Shown: positions 1 through 7,679 of the stretch, piece by piece | How the letters are laid out: each line of letters begins with the position of its first letter | Numbering within the stretch: the stretch's first letter is position 1 | NCBI GenBank assembly: GCA_963205335.1 | Contig: CAUJIM010000085.1 | Span: 1 to 40,259 of the forward strand | Source: Pseudomonadota bacterium | Lineage (GTDB): Bacteria; Pseudomonadota; Gammaproteobacteria; Burkholderiales; Burkholderiaceae_C | Direction of reading: 5' to 3' | Length of the DNA stretch: 40,259 nucleotides | Made by a program: the position numbers and the translations under genes | The notes under the pieces: generated by a model | What the model was told of the DNA's origin: nothing | The model's input: only the letters and a program-made list of their open reading frames with translations | Database searches by the model: none

Positions 1-61
1 GTGACAAGATCAGGCACGCCGGTATGCCAAGTTCCTGCTGGTTTGCCTCTCAATTTCCCAG

Positions 62-88
62 TTAAGCCACGGGTTTTGCTGCCGATAA
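62..88 (+). promoter_or_regulatory. Candidate sigma-28 (FliA) promoter for the c-di-GMP gene pair
   Basis: A perfect GCCGATAA box lies at 81-88. The -35 half is TTAAGCCA at 62-69, leaving an 11-nt gap to the -10 box. In the enterobacterial consensus (TAAAGTTT, N11, GCCGATAA) the T, A, A and G positions match in exact register. It ends 53 nt before the GTG start of the HD-GYP gene. The -10 match and spacing are seen directly; flagellar control is inferred. Confidence 0.6.
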
Positions 89-141
89 TGGATTTGAAGA
101 GAAGAACATTTATTCCAATCATTCAAAACGCGGTATGAGCC

Positions 142-1449
142 GTGGCTTCATCCATTCTGATCGATCTTCAAGACCTCCGGGTGGGGATGTTCGTCCAGCT
201 TGATATCGGTTGGATGAATCATCCGTTTCCGAGCAGCAGTTTCCGCATTTCATCCGCGCAGCAGATCGAGGTGCTGCGCGAGCTTGACTTGCAGCGGGTG
301 CGGTATGTGCCGTCCAAGAGCGTGCTGCTCGCGGCAGCTGCCGACGGGCGCGGGCCGGAGGAGGGCGAGCCGGGCGCTGCCGCGGCCGGCGAGGCGCCCG
401 CGGACGCGGACGAGCGGGTCGATGCCGGTGATCCGCAAGGCGGTGCCGAGCCTTTGCTGGACGACACCTACGAGGCCCTGCAGGAGCGCTGCCGCGAACG
501 TTACGAGCAGGCGGCGTCCACCTATGCGGCCGTGTCTTCTTCGGTGGACGAGGCTCCCGTGCAGGCGCGCGAGGGCGTGGAGGCACTGGTGCGGCAGGAC
601 GTCACCGACCTGCTGGCGGCGGAAAACTACGCCGTGCACCTGCTGACGCAGGTGACGGCGCAGCAGCCGGCCCAGCATGCCGTCAATGTCATGGTGCTGG
701 CGCTGTTGCTGGGCCGCACGCTGGGCCTGGGGATGCAGGAGCTGCAGCACCTGGGCGCGGCGGCGCTGCTGCACGATCTGGGCAAGATCCATTTGCCGAT
801 GCACATCGGCGAGCCCGGCGCCGCGCTGCCGCCGCCCGACCGGCGCCGGTATGAAGAGCATGTGCTGCACTCGGTGGCGCTGGCGCAGCGCATGGGTTTC
901 GGCGGCGAGGTGCTGCTGGCCATCGGCCAGCACCACGAAATGGCCGATGGCAGCGGTTTCCCGCGCCACCTGGAGGCCAGCCAGCTGGGCCGCCATGGCC
1001 AGATCCTGGCATTGGTCAACCGCTACGACAGGTTGTGCAGCCCGCTGCACGGCGAGGCGGCGCACACGCCGCACGAGGCCCTGGCGCGGCTGTTCGCGCA
1101 GGAGCGCACGCGCTTCGATGCCACGGTGACGCTCGGGGCGTTCATCCGCATGATGGGGGTGTATCCGCCGGGTTCGCTGGTGCAGCTCGACGACGGGCGC
1201 TACGCCCGGGTGGTGGCGAGCAGCTCCCAGTACCCGCTGCGGCCCTGCGTGCGGCTGCTCGACGGCGAGGCCTTGGCGCATCCGGGCCAGGTCATCGATC
1301 TGGGGCGCCGCGATGAACCCGGCATCCGCCGCAGCGTCAGGCCCGAAGCCCTGCCCGAGGAAATGCTGGGGGATTTCGGGCAGCGGCGCCACTGCTACTT
1401 TTTCGAGCGGGTCGTGCCGGCGTCGACCAAGAAGGACGACGCGTCGTGA
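142..1449 (+). CDS. HD-GYP domain c-di-GMP phosphodiesterase with N-terminal DUF3391
   Basis: This 435-residue cytoplasmic protein begins with a DUF3391-type segment (residues 1-60, containing LRVGMFVQLD). A low-complexity Ala/Gly/Glu linker follows at about 65-105, then an HD-GYP domain at about 150-350. Visible metal-site motifs are HD at 211-212 (HDLGK) and HHE at 264-266 followed by DGSGFP, so the signature is GFP rather than GYP. The family hydrolyses c-di-GMP, usually to GMP. There is no membrane segment or signal peptide. The GTG start at 142 gives the full DUF3391 start, although its ribosome binding site is weak. The stop overlaps the start of the next gene, so the two are probably translationally coupled. 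A candidate FliA promoter lies upstream. Catalytic activity is inferred from motifs only. Confidence 0.9.
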   Translation: MASSILIDLQDLRVGMFVQLDIGWMNHPFPSSSFRISSAQQIEVLRELDLQRVRYVPSKSVLLAAAADGRGPEEGEPGAAAAGEAPADADERVDAGDPQGGAEPLLDDTYEALQERCRERYEQAASTYAAVSSSVDEAPVQAREGVEALVRQDVTDLLAAENYAVHLLTQVTAQQPAQHAVNVMVLALLLGRTLGLGMQELQHLGAAALLHDLGKIHLPMHIGEPGAALPPPDRRRYEEHVLHSVALAQRMGFGGEVLLAIGQHHEMADGSGFPRHLEASQLGRHGQILALVNRYDRLCSPLHGEAAHTPHEALARLFAQERTRFDATVTLGAFIRMMGVYPPGSLVQLDDGRYARVVASSSQYPLRPCVRLLDGEALAHPGQVIDLGRRDEPGIRRSVRPEALPEEMLGDFGQRRHCYFFERVVPASTKKDDAS

Positions 1450-3875
1450 AACCGGTGCTCGTCCCCGAGACCTGGTCGGGCGTTGCCGATGCGCTCGACG
1501 TCGCGCTGTGGCTGGTGCGGGGCTCCACGCTGCGCATCGTGTATGCCAATGCGGCGGCGGGGCGGCTGGTGGGGCGCTCGCCCGAGGAGATGGTGGGCGC
1601 CCTGGTCCAGGAGCTGGCGGCGACGCCCGAGGACCAGGTGTTCTGGGGCCAGAGCGTGCAGGAGGTCGCGCGCGGCATCCGCTCGCGTTCGAGCGTGCAG
1701 CGCGCCGGCAGCGACGAGCTGCTGCCGGTGGAGCGCTGCGTCCGCGCATTGCCGGGCGTGCCGGCGCAGGATCTGCTGATGCTCACCATGGCCGACTGCT
1801 CGCGCGAGGCCGCGACCGAGCGGTTCTTGCAGGCGCAGGTGTCCGAGCTGAGCGCGACGCTGGATGCGGCGGCCGACGGCATGCTCAGCTGCGATCTGCG
1901 GGGCAACATCCAAGCGTTCAACCAGTCCTGGGCGCAGATCTGGCATCTGCCGCCGGAGCTGCTGCTGCGCCGCGACGATGCGGCCGTCGAGGCGCACATG
2001 CAGGCGCAGGTGGTGGATGCGCAGGCGTATCGCGAGCGCCTCGCGGTGCTGGCGCGGGACCCGACGCTCGAGGCGTGCGACCTGCTGCACCTGCATGACG
2101 GCTCGGTGGTGGAGCGCCGCTCGGTGCCGCAGTGGATCCAGGGCCATGCCAGCGGCCGCGTGTTCTCGTTCCGCGACATCACCAAGCAGGTGCGCCAGCA
2201 GGCGGAGCTGCGGCTGGCGGCGCAGGCGTTCGAATCCAGCCTGGATGCGATTTTCGTGGCCGACGCGCTGGCCACGGTGGTGCGCATCAATCCCAGTTGC
2301 GAGCGCCTGTGGGCCGCCGCGGCCACCGATGCGGTGGGCCGGTCGGTGCTGCAGTTCCTGAGCGTGTCGCACGAGGGCGAGCGCCTGTGGAAGCAGGTGC
2401 AGCGGGCCTGGGCGCAGGGCGATGTGTGGGAGGGCGAGCTGTTCCTGCCTTGCGCCGGCGAGCGCTCCACGGTGGCGCGCCTGTCCTGGGTGGCGGTGCG
2501 CGACGACAAGGGCGCCGTCACGCGGTCGATCGGCTTCATGCAGGACCTGACGCCGCAGCACGTGGCGCGCCGGCGCATCGAGGAGCTGGCCTACAGCGAC
2601 GTGCTCACCGGCCTGCCCAACCGCCTGTCGTTCACCCAGCGCGTCTCGGTCGCGATCGACGCCGCGCGCGACGGTGGGCATTTCGCGATCATGCTGCTCG
2701 ACCTGGACCGCTTCAAGAACATCAACGATTCGCTGGGGCATCCGTTCGGCGACAGGGCGCTGCGCGTCGTCGCCCGCCGCCTGCAGGAATGCCTGCACCA
2801 CTCGGACATGCTGTGCCGCCTGGGCGGCGACGAGTTCGTGGCCTATCTGCACGGCGCCACGGCCGAGGGGGCCGAGGCCGTCGCACGGCGCGTGATCGAG
2901 GCGGTATCGCGCCCCTGCGTGGTGGACGAGATGACGCTGACGCTGCAGTGCAGCGTCGGCCTGACGCTGTTCCCGCGGGACGCGGACACGCTCGACGAGC
3001 TCATCAGCCAGGCCGACATCGCGATGAACCGCGTCAAGGAGCGCGGGCGCGGCAGCTACGGTTTCTACACGCCGCAGATGAGCGAGGACCTGCTGCCGCG
3101 CATGAAGCTCGAGCACGCCTTGCGGCAGGCGCTGTCGCGCGGACACATGGCGGTGCACTACCAGCCGCAGGTGGACATGCGCACGGGCGAGATCGTCGGC
3201 GCCGAGGCGCTGCTGCGCTGGACCGACCCGGAGATGGGCCCGGTCTCGCCCGCGCAGTTCGTGCCGCTGGCGGAGGAGTCGGGCTACATCGCCACGCTCG
3301 GCGCCTGGGTGATGGAGCAGGCGATAGCCCAGGCGGCGCAATGGATGCGCGGCGGCACGGAGCTGACCGTCGCGGTCAACGTGTCGGCGCTCGAATTCCG
3401 CCAGCGCGGCTTCATCGAGCGTGTCACCACGCTGCTCGCGCGCCATGGCCTGCCGGCGCGCCTGCTGGAGCTGGAGCTGACCGAAAGCGTGCTGCTCAGC
3501 GACGCGGACGAGATGGAGCACCTGGTCGGCGCGCTCTCGGAGATGGGCGTGGGCCTGGCGATCGACGACTTCGGCACCGGCTATTCGAGCCTTGCCTACC
3601 TCAAGCGCCTGACCATCCACAAGCTCAAGATCGACCAGTCCTTCGTGCGCGGCCTGCCGACGGACGCGGGCGACTGCGCGATCGTGCAGGCCATCGTCAA
3701 CATGGGCAGCGCGCTGCACCTGCGGGTGCTGGCGGAAGGCGTGGAAACCGAGGCGCAGCGCCGGGCGTTGCAGGAAATCTCGTGCTCCAGCTACCAGGGT
3801 TTCCTGTGTTCGCCGGCGCTGCCGGCCGAGGACTTCCTGGCGCTGGCGCTGCAGCACCCATCGCCGGTACGCTGA
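1446..3875 (+). CDS. PAS-GGDEF-EAL c-di-GMP signalling protein
   Basis: This 809-residue soluble protein has three PAS-like modules (about 10-120, 130-240 and 250-375), then a GGDEF domain with an intact GGDEF at 460-464, then an EAL domain with EAL at 587-589. The EAL domain keeps the residues expected for phosphodiesterase activity: N in NVSALEF, E in ELTES, DDFGTGYSS, the K and D of KIDQSF, and EGVE. The RxxD inhibitory site normally just before GGDEF reads HHSD, so product feedback at that site is probably absent. The protein could be bifunctional or act as a phosphodiesterase with a regulatory GGDEF. The GTG start at 1446 overlaps the TGA of the HD-GYP gene, and both probably share one transcript. 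The PAS ligand cannot be told from sequence. Confidence 0.92.
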   Translation: MKPVLVPETWSGVADALDVALWLVRGSTLRIVYANAAAGRLVGRSPEEMVGALVQELAATPEDQVFWGQSVQEVARGIRSRSSVQRAGSDELLPVERCVRALPGVPAQDLLMLTMADCSREAATERFLQAQVSELSATLDAAADGMLSCDLRGNIQAFNQSWAQIWHLPPELLLRRDDAAVEAHMQAQVVDAQAYRERLAVLARDPTLEACDLLHLHDGSVVERRSVPQWIQGHASGRVFSFRDITKQVRQQAELRLAAQAFESSLDAIFVADALATVVRINPSCERLWAAAATDAVGRSVLQFLSVSHEGERLWKQVQRAWAQGDVWEGELFLPCAGERSTVARLSWVAVRDDKGAVTRSIGFMQDLTPQHVARRRIEELAYSDVLTGLPNRLSFTQRVSVAIDAARDGGHFAIMLLDLDRFKNINDSLGHPFGDRALRVVARRLQECLHHSDMLCRLGGDEFVAYLHGATAEGAEAVARRVIEAVSRPCVVDEMTLTLQCSVGLTLFPRDADTLDELISQADIAMNRVKERGRGSYGFYTPQMSEDLLPRMKLEHALRQALSRGHMAVHYQPQVDMRTGEIVGAEALLRWTDPEMGPVSPAQFVPLAEESGYIATLGAWVMEQAIAQAAQWMRGGTELTVAVNVSALEFRQRGFIERVTTLLARHGLPARLLELELTESVLLSDADEMEHLVGALSEMGVGLAIDDFGTGYSSLAYLKRLTIHKLKIDQSFVRGLPTDAGDCAIVQAIVNMGSALHLRVLAEGVETEAQRRALQEISCSSYQGFLCSPALPAEDFLALALQHPSPVR

Positions 3876-4002
3876 GCCGTAGCCCCCGCTACGTCTGCGC
3901 TTTGCGTCTTGGTCGGACAGGCTTTGGGGATCCTTTCGGGCACTCGCGGTTCATTCGCACCTTCTGAGTGCGCGGTGCCCGGAGGCGCTGGGTGGGGAAG
4001 GT

Positions 4003-4173
4003 GTCTGCGGCGCGCCACCGGACCGTCATCCTGAACCGGAGTTCAGGTGGGCGAGGGCAGCCAGGCGTTGGGTTCATCTGACGCGAGACGATCACGCCCG
4101 CCTGGCGATGTACCAAGCCCGTGCTCTAGGAGCATTGGTTCAAGGCAATATAAAGCCCGGTGGCACCGCAGAC
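4003..4173 (-). ncRNA. ssrS: 6S RNA
   Basis: This is the regulatory RNA that binds the sigma-70 RNA polymerase holoenzyme. The minus strand starts GTCTGCGGTGCCACCGG at 4173 and closes with CCGGTGGCGCGCCGCAGAC ending at 4003, a long terminal stem enclosing about 170 nt. The 3' half carries a perfect hairpin (CCTGAAC, TCCG, GTTCAGG), as in the central bubble of known 6S RNAs. The 5' half has GCCTTGAACCAATG. A sigma-70 promoter sits at the right distance upstream. The position just downstream of zapA on the same strand matches the zapA-ssrS order known from gamma- and betaproteobacteria. The call rests on fold and synteny, without a covariance-model search. The remaining space between 3876 and 4002 shows nothing I can name. 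Confidence 0.85.
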
Positions 4174-4180
4174 GCTGTCC

Positions 4181-4208
4181 ATTGTAGGGCGCGGCGCGTG
4201 CCTGTCCA
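4181..4208 (-). promoter_or_regulatory. Sigma-70 promoter of 6S RNA
   Basis: On the minus strand TGGACA (4208-4203) and TACAAT (4186-4181) are separated by 16 bp. The -10 box ends 7 nt before the first base of the predicted 6S RNA terminal stem at 4173, so promoter and stem support each other. Confidence 0.75.
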
Positions 4209-4248
4209 GCGCCTGGATGCGCCGAACAGAAGGATTTTCAAAGCGTTG

Positions 4249-4587
4249 CTAAAGCAACCGGCCGTCGCCCTGCAGCGTCTCGTCCAGGCGCTGCAGCAGC
4301 GCGTCGATGCGCGCCTCGTCCCGGCGTGCCTCGGGGGGCTCGGCGTTCGCCGTGTCGTGCGCGGTGGCAGCGCTGCGCGTGCGCGGGTCCGCCATCTCGA
4401 ACGCGAGGTTGAGCGCGGCGAGCACGGCGATGCGCTCGCGCGCGCGTACCTTGCCTGCGTCGCGGATGCGCGTCATCGCGGTGTCGACGCGCTCGACCGC
4501 TTCCAGCAGCCGCGCCTCCTGCCCCTCGGGGCAGGCGAGCAGATAGGTCTGCTGCAGGATCTGCACTTCCAGTTGCTTGGCGCTCAT
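4249..4587 (-). CDS. zapA: Cell division protein ZapA
   Basis: This 112-residue protein begins MSAKQLEVQILQQTYLLACP, the typical ZapA N-terminal beta strand region, with the conserved stretch LLEAVERVDTAMTRIRD and then a helical segment containing ALNLAFEMA. ZapA binds FtsZ and cross-links protofilaments at the division ring. The C-terminal third (about 70-112) is Arg/Glu/Ala-rich and probably coiled-coil. The ATG at 4587-4585 is preceded by a strong GGAGG. The ZapB-like gene lies 61 nt upstream on the same strand, and 6S RNA follows downstream, which is the usual neighbourhood. Confidence 0.93.
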   Translation of the reverse strand: MSAKQLEVQILQQTYLLACPEGQEARLLEAVERVDTAMTRIRDAGKVRARERIAVLAALNLAFEMADPRTRSAATAHDTANAEPPEARRDEARIDALLQRLDETLQGDGRLL

Positions 4588-4606
4588 TGGGTAACCTCCG
4601 TGCTTC

Positions 4607-4652
4607 GCACTGCGCTGCGAGCCCCCTTCGGAGCGGCCGGGCGGGGGCTCAT
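4607..4652. repeat. GC-rich inverted repeat between the ZapB-like gene and zapA
   Basis: GAGCCCCC (4619-4626) and GGGGGCTC (4643-4650) are perfect 8-bp inverted arms around a 16-nt loop. They are flanked on the zapA side by the alternating stretch TGCTTCGCACTGCGCTGCGA. The right arm overlaps the stop codon of the ZapB-like gene. There is no T-run, so it does not look like an intrinsic terminator. It resembles a REP-type dispersed element, but only one copy is in this window. Confidence 0.45.
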
Positions 4653-4870
4653 GGCGTCTCCTTGGTGTCGCTCGCGGCGGGCAGGCGGTCGAGCAATGCC
4701 TCGATGCGGGCGCGCGCCGCCTGCAGGCGCGAGCGCAGCGAATCGCGCTCCTGCGTGAGTTCGCCGACCTGCTCGGCCAGCAGCGCGTTGGTGCGCTGCA
4801 GCTCGGCGTGGCGCACCAGCAGCCGGTCCACGCGCTCGGCGACCTGGTCGATGGAAGAGGGTGTGGCCAT
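4649..4870 (-). CDS. ZapB-like small coiled-coil protein (TIGR02449-type)
   Basis: This 73-residue protein is nearly all helix and coiled coil, with heptad-like spacing in QVAERVDRLLVRHAELQ and VGELTQERDSLRSRL. Small proteins of this type sit directly upstream of zapA in many beta- and gammaproteobacteria. By analogy with ZapB they are thought to join the FtsZ-associated division apparatus; that role is inferred from position and coiled-coil character, as no catalytic motif exists. I chose the ATG at 4870-4868 (MATPSSIDQ) because longer in-frame extensions run into the divergent riboswitch region and read as non-coding. Its ribosome binding site is poor. The zapA gene follows after a GC-rich inverted repeat. 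Confidence 0.8.
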   Translation of the reverse strand: MATPSSIDQVAERVDRLLVRHAELQRTNALLAEQVGELTQERDSLRSRLQAARARIEALLDRLPAASDTKETP

Positions 4871-4906
4871 GAAGGGGGGATTGTAGAGACCGCCACCCGG
4901 CGCCGG

Positions 4907-4912
4907 TAGAAT
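4907..4912 (+). promoter_or_regulatory. Candidate -10 box for the cobalamin operon leader
   Basis: TAGAAT at 4907-4912 lies just before the first recognisable riboswitch bases and about 40 bp from the divergent ZapB-like start. No convincing -35 is seen; TTGTAG at 4881 is 20 bp away, which is too far for a standard spacer. Offered as a weak call. Confidence 0.35.
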
Positions 4913-4918
4913 CGCACG

Positions 4919-5150
4919 CTGTTGGTGCTCGCGGCCGTGGTTCACACGCCGCAGTTCAACGGGAAGCAGGGAGGGGCCCTCCGCCATGGAAGCGGCCCCG
5001 TGCCTGCGCTGCCCCCGCAACGGTCAGCGAACGAGCCGCTCGACGGCTCCCTCTTTGCCACAGGCCACTGCGCGCCTTGAACAAGCGCGTGGGAAGGCGG
5101 CAAAGGGCGCGTTCGCCAGCCCGGATACCGGCCAACACGGTGGTTCGGCG
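4919..5150 (+). promoter_or_regulatory. Cobalamin (AdoCbl-type) riboswitch
   Basis: The leader contains the cobalamin aptamer landmarks in order: GGTGCTCGCGGCCG and GGTTCACACGCC near the 5' side (about 4923-4953), AACGGGAAGCAGGG (4958-4971), CCCCCGCAACGGTC (about 5012-5025), GCCACAGGCCACTG (about 5056-5069), GGGAAGG (about 5091), and the B12 box AGCCCGGATACCGGCC at 5118-5133. It precedes btuB, the usual target. B12 binding would repress the downstream transport and assembly genes. About 75 nt separate the B12 box from the btuB start. This space holds the expression platform, but I cannot tell whether it acts on transcription or translation. The 355-bp gap between 4871 and 5226 is explained by this element. 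Confidence 0.93.
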
Positions 5151-5226
5151 CGTCCAGGCGCGCCGGCTGTATCGCCCAAGGCCGGCGGGGAAGCTGGCAC
5201 GGGCCATTTGCCGATGGTGTTTTCCC

Positions 5227-7074
5227 ATGACGAGTCGTTTCAACCGCCCGCGCGCCAGGGTGTGCGCGGTCCTGACCTTTGCGGCGCTGGCCGCGCATCC
5301 CGCGCTGGCGCAGTCCGGCGGTGAGCAGGTGGCGCTCGCGCCCAGCGTGCCGCAGCTGTCCGAGGTGATCGTGACCGCCGCGCGCACGCCGCAGCCGCTG
5401 TCGGACGTGCTGGCCGACGTGACGCTGATCGACCGCACGCAGATCGAGCGCAGCGGCGCGGTCACGATCTCCGACCTGCTGGCGCGCCAGCCGGGGCTGG
5501 AGCTGTCGCGCAGCGGCGGGCCGGGCACGGCCACCGGCCTGTTCCTGCGCGGTGCGGAGACGCGCTTCACCGCCGTCTATGTCGACGGGGTGCGCGTCGA
5601 TTCGCAAGCGACCGGCGGCGCGCCCTGGGAGGCGATCTCGCTGGGGCAGGTGGAGCGCATCGAGATCGTGCGCGGCCCGGCGGCGGCAGTGTACGGCTCG
5701 GACGCGGTGGCGGGCGTGGTGCAGATCTTCACGCGCCAGGGCGACGGGCCGTTCACGCCCTGGGTCGGCGCCGGTGCGGGCAGCCGCCGCACCGGCACGC
5801 TGGAGGCGGGCTTCTCGGGCAAGCAGGGCGCGGTGGACTACGCGCTCGGCGCGCAGCGCGACACCAGCCGCGGCTACGACTCGCGCCCCGGCGCCAACCC
5901 GGACCGCGACGGCTACCGCCAGGGCTCGGCCAGCGGCCGCCTGGGCGTGCAGCTCGGCGAGGCGCACCGGGTGGATTTCACCGGCACCTACACCCGCATG
6001 GACGCACAGTACGACGGCTACGTGGCCGGCCTGGACGACCACGGCCTGAATCGCCTGGCCACGCTCGGCGCCACCTGGTCGGCGCGGTGGACCCAGGCCT
6101 ACGGCACGCGCGTGTCGGTGAGCGAATCGGACCAGCGCTACGAGACCCTGCCCTCGCCCTACCTGTCCAAGACCAGGCTGCGCAACTACCTGTGGCACAA
6201 CGAGTGGCGCGAGGGCGGGCACACCTTTACCGGCGCGCTCGAGCGCCGCGAAGACCGCCTGGCGAGCGCGCCGATCGACCAGGGCCGCCACCAGGACGCC
6301 GTCGCGCTCGGCTACGGCTATGCCAGCGGCGCGCATACGCTGCAGGTCAACCTGCGGCGCGACCGCGACAGCGAGTTCGGCGGCCAGACCACCGGCGGCG
6401 TGGCCTACGGCTGGGGCTTCGCGCCTGGCTGGCGCGCGACGGCGGCGGCCGGCACGGCGTTTCGCGTGCCCACGCTCTACCAGCGCTTTTCCGAGTACGG
6501 CCAGCCGGCGCTGGAGCCGGAGAAGAGCCGCAACGTCGAGCTCGGCCTGCACTGGGCGCAGGACGGCAGCCGCCTGGGCGTCACGGCCTACCGCAACCGC
6601 GTCACCGACCTGATCAGCTTCGGCGCGCCCGGCCCGTGCGCCGGCATGTACGGCTGCTACGAGAACGCGGGCAGCGCGCGCCTGCAGGGCGTGACCCTCT
6701 CGGGTGCGCACCGCGTGGGCGCGGTGAACCTGAGCGCCTCGCTCGACCTGCAGCGGCCCAGGAACGCCGACACCGGCAAGCTGCTGGCGCGGCGCGCGCG
6801 GCGCCTGCTGAAGGTGGCCGCCGACACGCACGTCGCGGGCTGGACCCTGGGCGCCGAATGGCAGGCCGCGAGCCACCGCTGGGACGACGCGGGCAACACC
6901 GCGCGCCTGGCCGGCTACGGGCTGGTGAACCTGTATGCAGGCACCGCCATCGCGCGCCAGTGGGACCTGCTGGCGCGCATCGACAACCTGGGCGACAAGG
7001 GCTACCAGCTCGCCAAGGGCTATCCCATGGCGCCGCGCACCCTCTTCGTCGGCCTGCGCTGGACCGGGCGCTGA
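5227..7074 (+). CDS. btuB: TonB-dependent vitamin B12 outer-membrane receptor BtuB
   Basis: This 615-residue protein carries a signal peptide (about residues 1-28, cleavage after PALA). A TonB-box region (LSEVIVTAART) follows, then a plug domain with LFLRGAETRFTAVYVDGVRV, and a 22-strand-type barrel ending in an aromatic-rich C-terminus (TLFVGLRW). Length matches E. coli BtuB (614). It binds corrinoids outside the cell and passes them to the periplasm using TonB. The ATG at 5227 is chosen because it gives a clean signal peptide; upstream in-frame codons lie inside the riboswitch. The ribosome binding site is weak, which could suit translational control. Next comes cobU, 11 nt downstream. The specific B12 role rests mainly on the riboswitch and the cob/btu neighbours. 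Confidence 0.93.
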   Translation: MTSRFNRPRARVCAVLTFAALAAHPALAQSGGEQVALAPSVPQLSEVIVTAARTPQPLSDVLADVTLIDRTQIERSGAVTISDLLARQPGLELSRSGGPGTATGLFLRGAETRFTAVYVDGVRVDSQATGGAPWEAISLGQVERIEIVRGPAAAVYGSDAVAGVVQIFTRQGDGPFTPWVGAGAGSRRTGTLEAGFSGKQGAVDYALGAQRDTSRGYDSRPGANPDRDGYRQGSASGRLGVQLGEAHRVDFTGTYTRMDAQYDGYVAGLDDHGLNRLATLGATWSARWTQAYGTRVSVSESDQRYETLPSPYLSKTRLRNYLWHNEWREGGHTFTGALERREDRLASAPIDQGRHQDAVALGYGYASGAHTLQVNLRRDRDSEFGGQTTGGVAYGWGFAPGWRATAAAGTAFRVPTLYQRFSEYGQPALEPEKSRNVELGLHWAQDGSRLGVTAYRNRVTDLISFGAPGPCAGMYGCYENAGSARLQGVTLSGAHRVGAVNLSASLDLQRPRNADTGKLLARRARRLLKVAADTHVAGWTLGAEWQAASHRWDDAGNTARLAGYGLVNLYAGTAIARQWDLLARIDNLGDKGYQLAKGYPMAPRTLFVGLRWTGR

Positions 7075-7085
7075 GGGTCGGGGCC

Positions 7086-7679
7086 ATGCACGTCGCGCGC
7101 AGCGAACTCATCCTCGGCGGCCAGAAGAGCGGCAAGTCGCGCCGCGCCGAGGGCCTGGCCGCCGCATGGCTGGCCGGGGGCGGCGGCCGCCGCGCGCTGC
7201 TGGTGGCGACGGGCGAGGCGCACGACGAGGAGATGCGCGCGCGCATCGCGCGCCACCGGCGCGAGCGCGCGCTGCGCGTGCCGGGGCTGGAGACCATCGA
7301 GGAGCCGCGCGACGTGGCCGGCGCCCTGCGGCGCCATGGCGACGCGCGCACGCTGCTGGTGGTCGACTGCCTGACGCTGTGGCTCACCCACTGGCGCATG
7401 CCAGCCGCCGGCGCCGCGGCGGAAAATCATGAAGAAAATACGGCCCCAGCGCAGGACTGGCAAGCGCAAGAAGCTCTTTTTATGGAAGCACTGGAGCAAC
7501 CGCCCGGGCCCATCGTCCTGGTGGGCAACGAGATCGGCCTGGGGGTGGTTCCGCTGGGCAGCGAGGTGCGCGCCTTCGTCGATGCGCTGGGCGTGCTCCA
7601 CCAGCGCGCGGCGGCGGCCTGCGAGCGTGTGACGCTGATGGTCGCCGGGCTGCCCGTGGCCGTGAAGGGGGCGCCGTGA
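7086..7679 (+). CDS. cobU: Adenosylcobinamide kinase / adenosylcobinamide-phosphate guanylyltransferase
   Basis: This 197-residue enzyme has the P-loop GGQKSGKS near residues 9-16, the VDCLTLWLTHW motif at about 97-107, and GNEIGLGVVP near 149-158, all characteristic of CobU/CobP. It phosphorylates adenosylcobinamide and transfers GMP to it, activating the corrin for nucleotide loop attachment by CobS. Between LTHW and the GNEIG motif there is an A+T-richer stretch (7421-7484) encoding an insertion rich in Glu, Gln and Ala. It matches a dispersed repeat found elsewhere in the window and keeps the reading frame. The stop overlaps the GTG of btuF. Confidence 0.94.
   Translation: MHVARSELILGGQKSGKSRRAEGLAAAWLAGGGGRRALLVATGEAHDEEMRARIARHRRERALRVPGLETIEEPRDVAGALRRHGDARTLLVVDCLTLWLTHWRMPAAGAAAENHEENTAPAQDWQAQEALFMEALEQPPGPIVLVGNEIGLGVVPLGSEVRAFVDALGVLHQRAAAACERVTLMVAGLPVAVKGAP
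7421..7484 (-). repeat. Dispersed A+T-richer element, copy A (inside cobU)
   Basis: Read on the minus strand it runs AAAAAGAGCTTCTTGCGCTTG, then GGGGCCGTATTTTC. It shares with the other copies an A-rich start, AGC, GCGCTTG, a second GCGCT half and a T/A-rich tail. It lies entirely within the cobU frame and adds about 20 codons. Confidence 0.55.

Noticed and set aside
1395-3857. Long antisense open frame opposite the GGDEF-EAL gene (also 13579-16197, 25261-28095 and others)
   Set aside because: Such frames are typical shadows in high-G+C DNA. Their translations are His/Arg/Gln-rich without recognisable domains, except for the 3' portion of the last, which is tenA.
3876-4002. Possible extra gene or terminator between the GGDEF-EAL gene and 6S RNA
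   Set aside because: Open frames here are short and give no protein-like sequence. I find no hairpin followed by a T-run.
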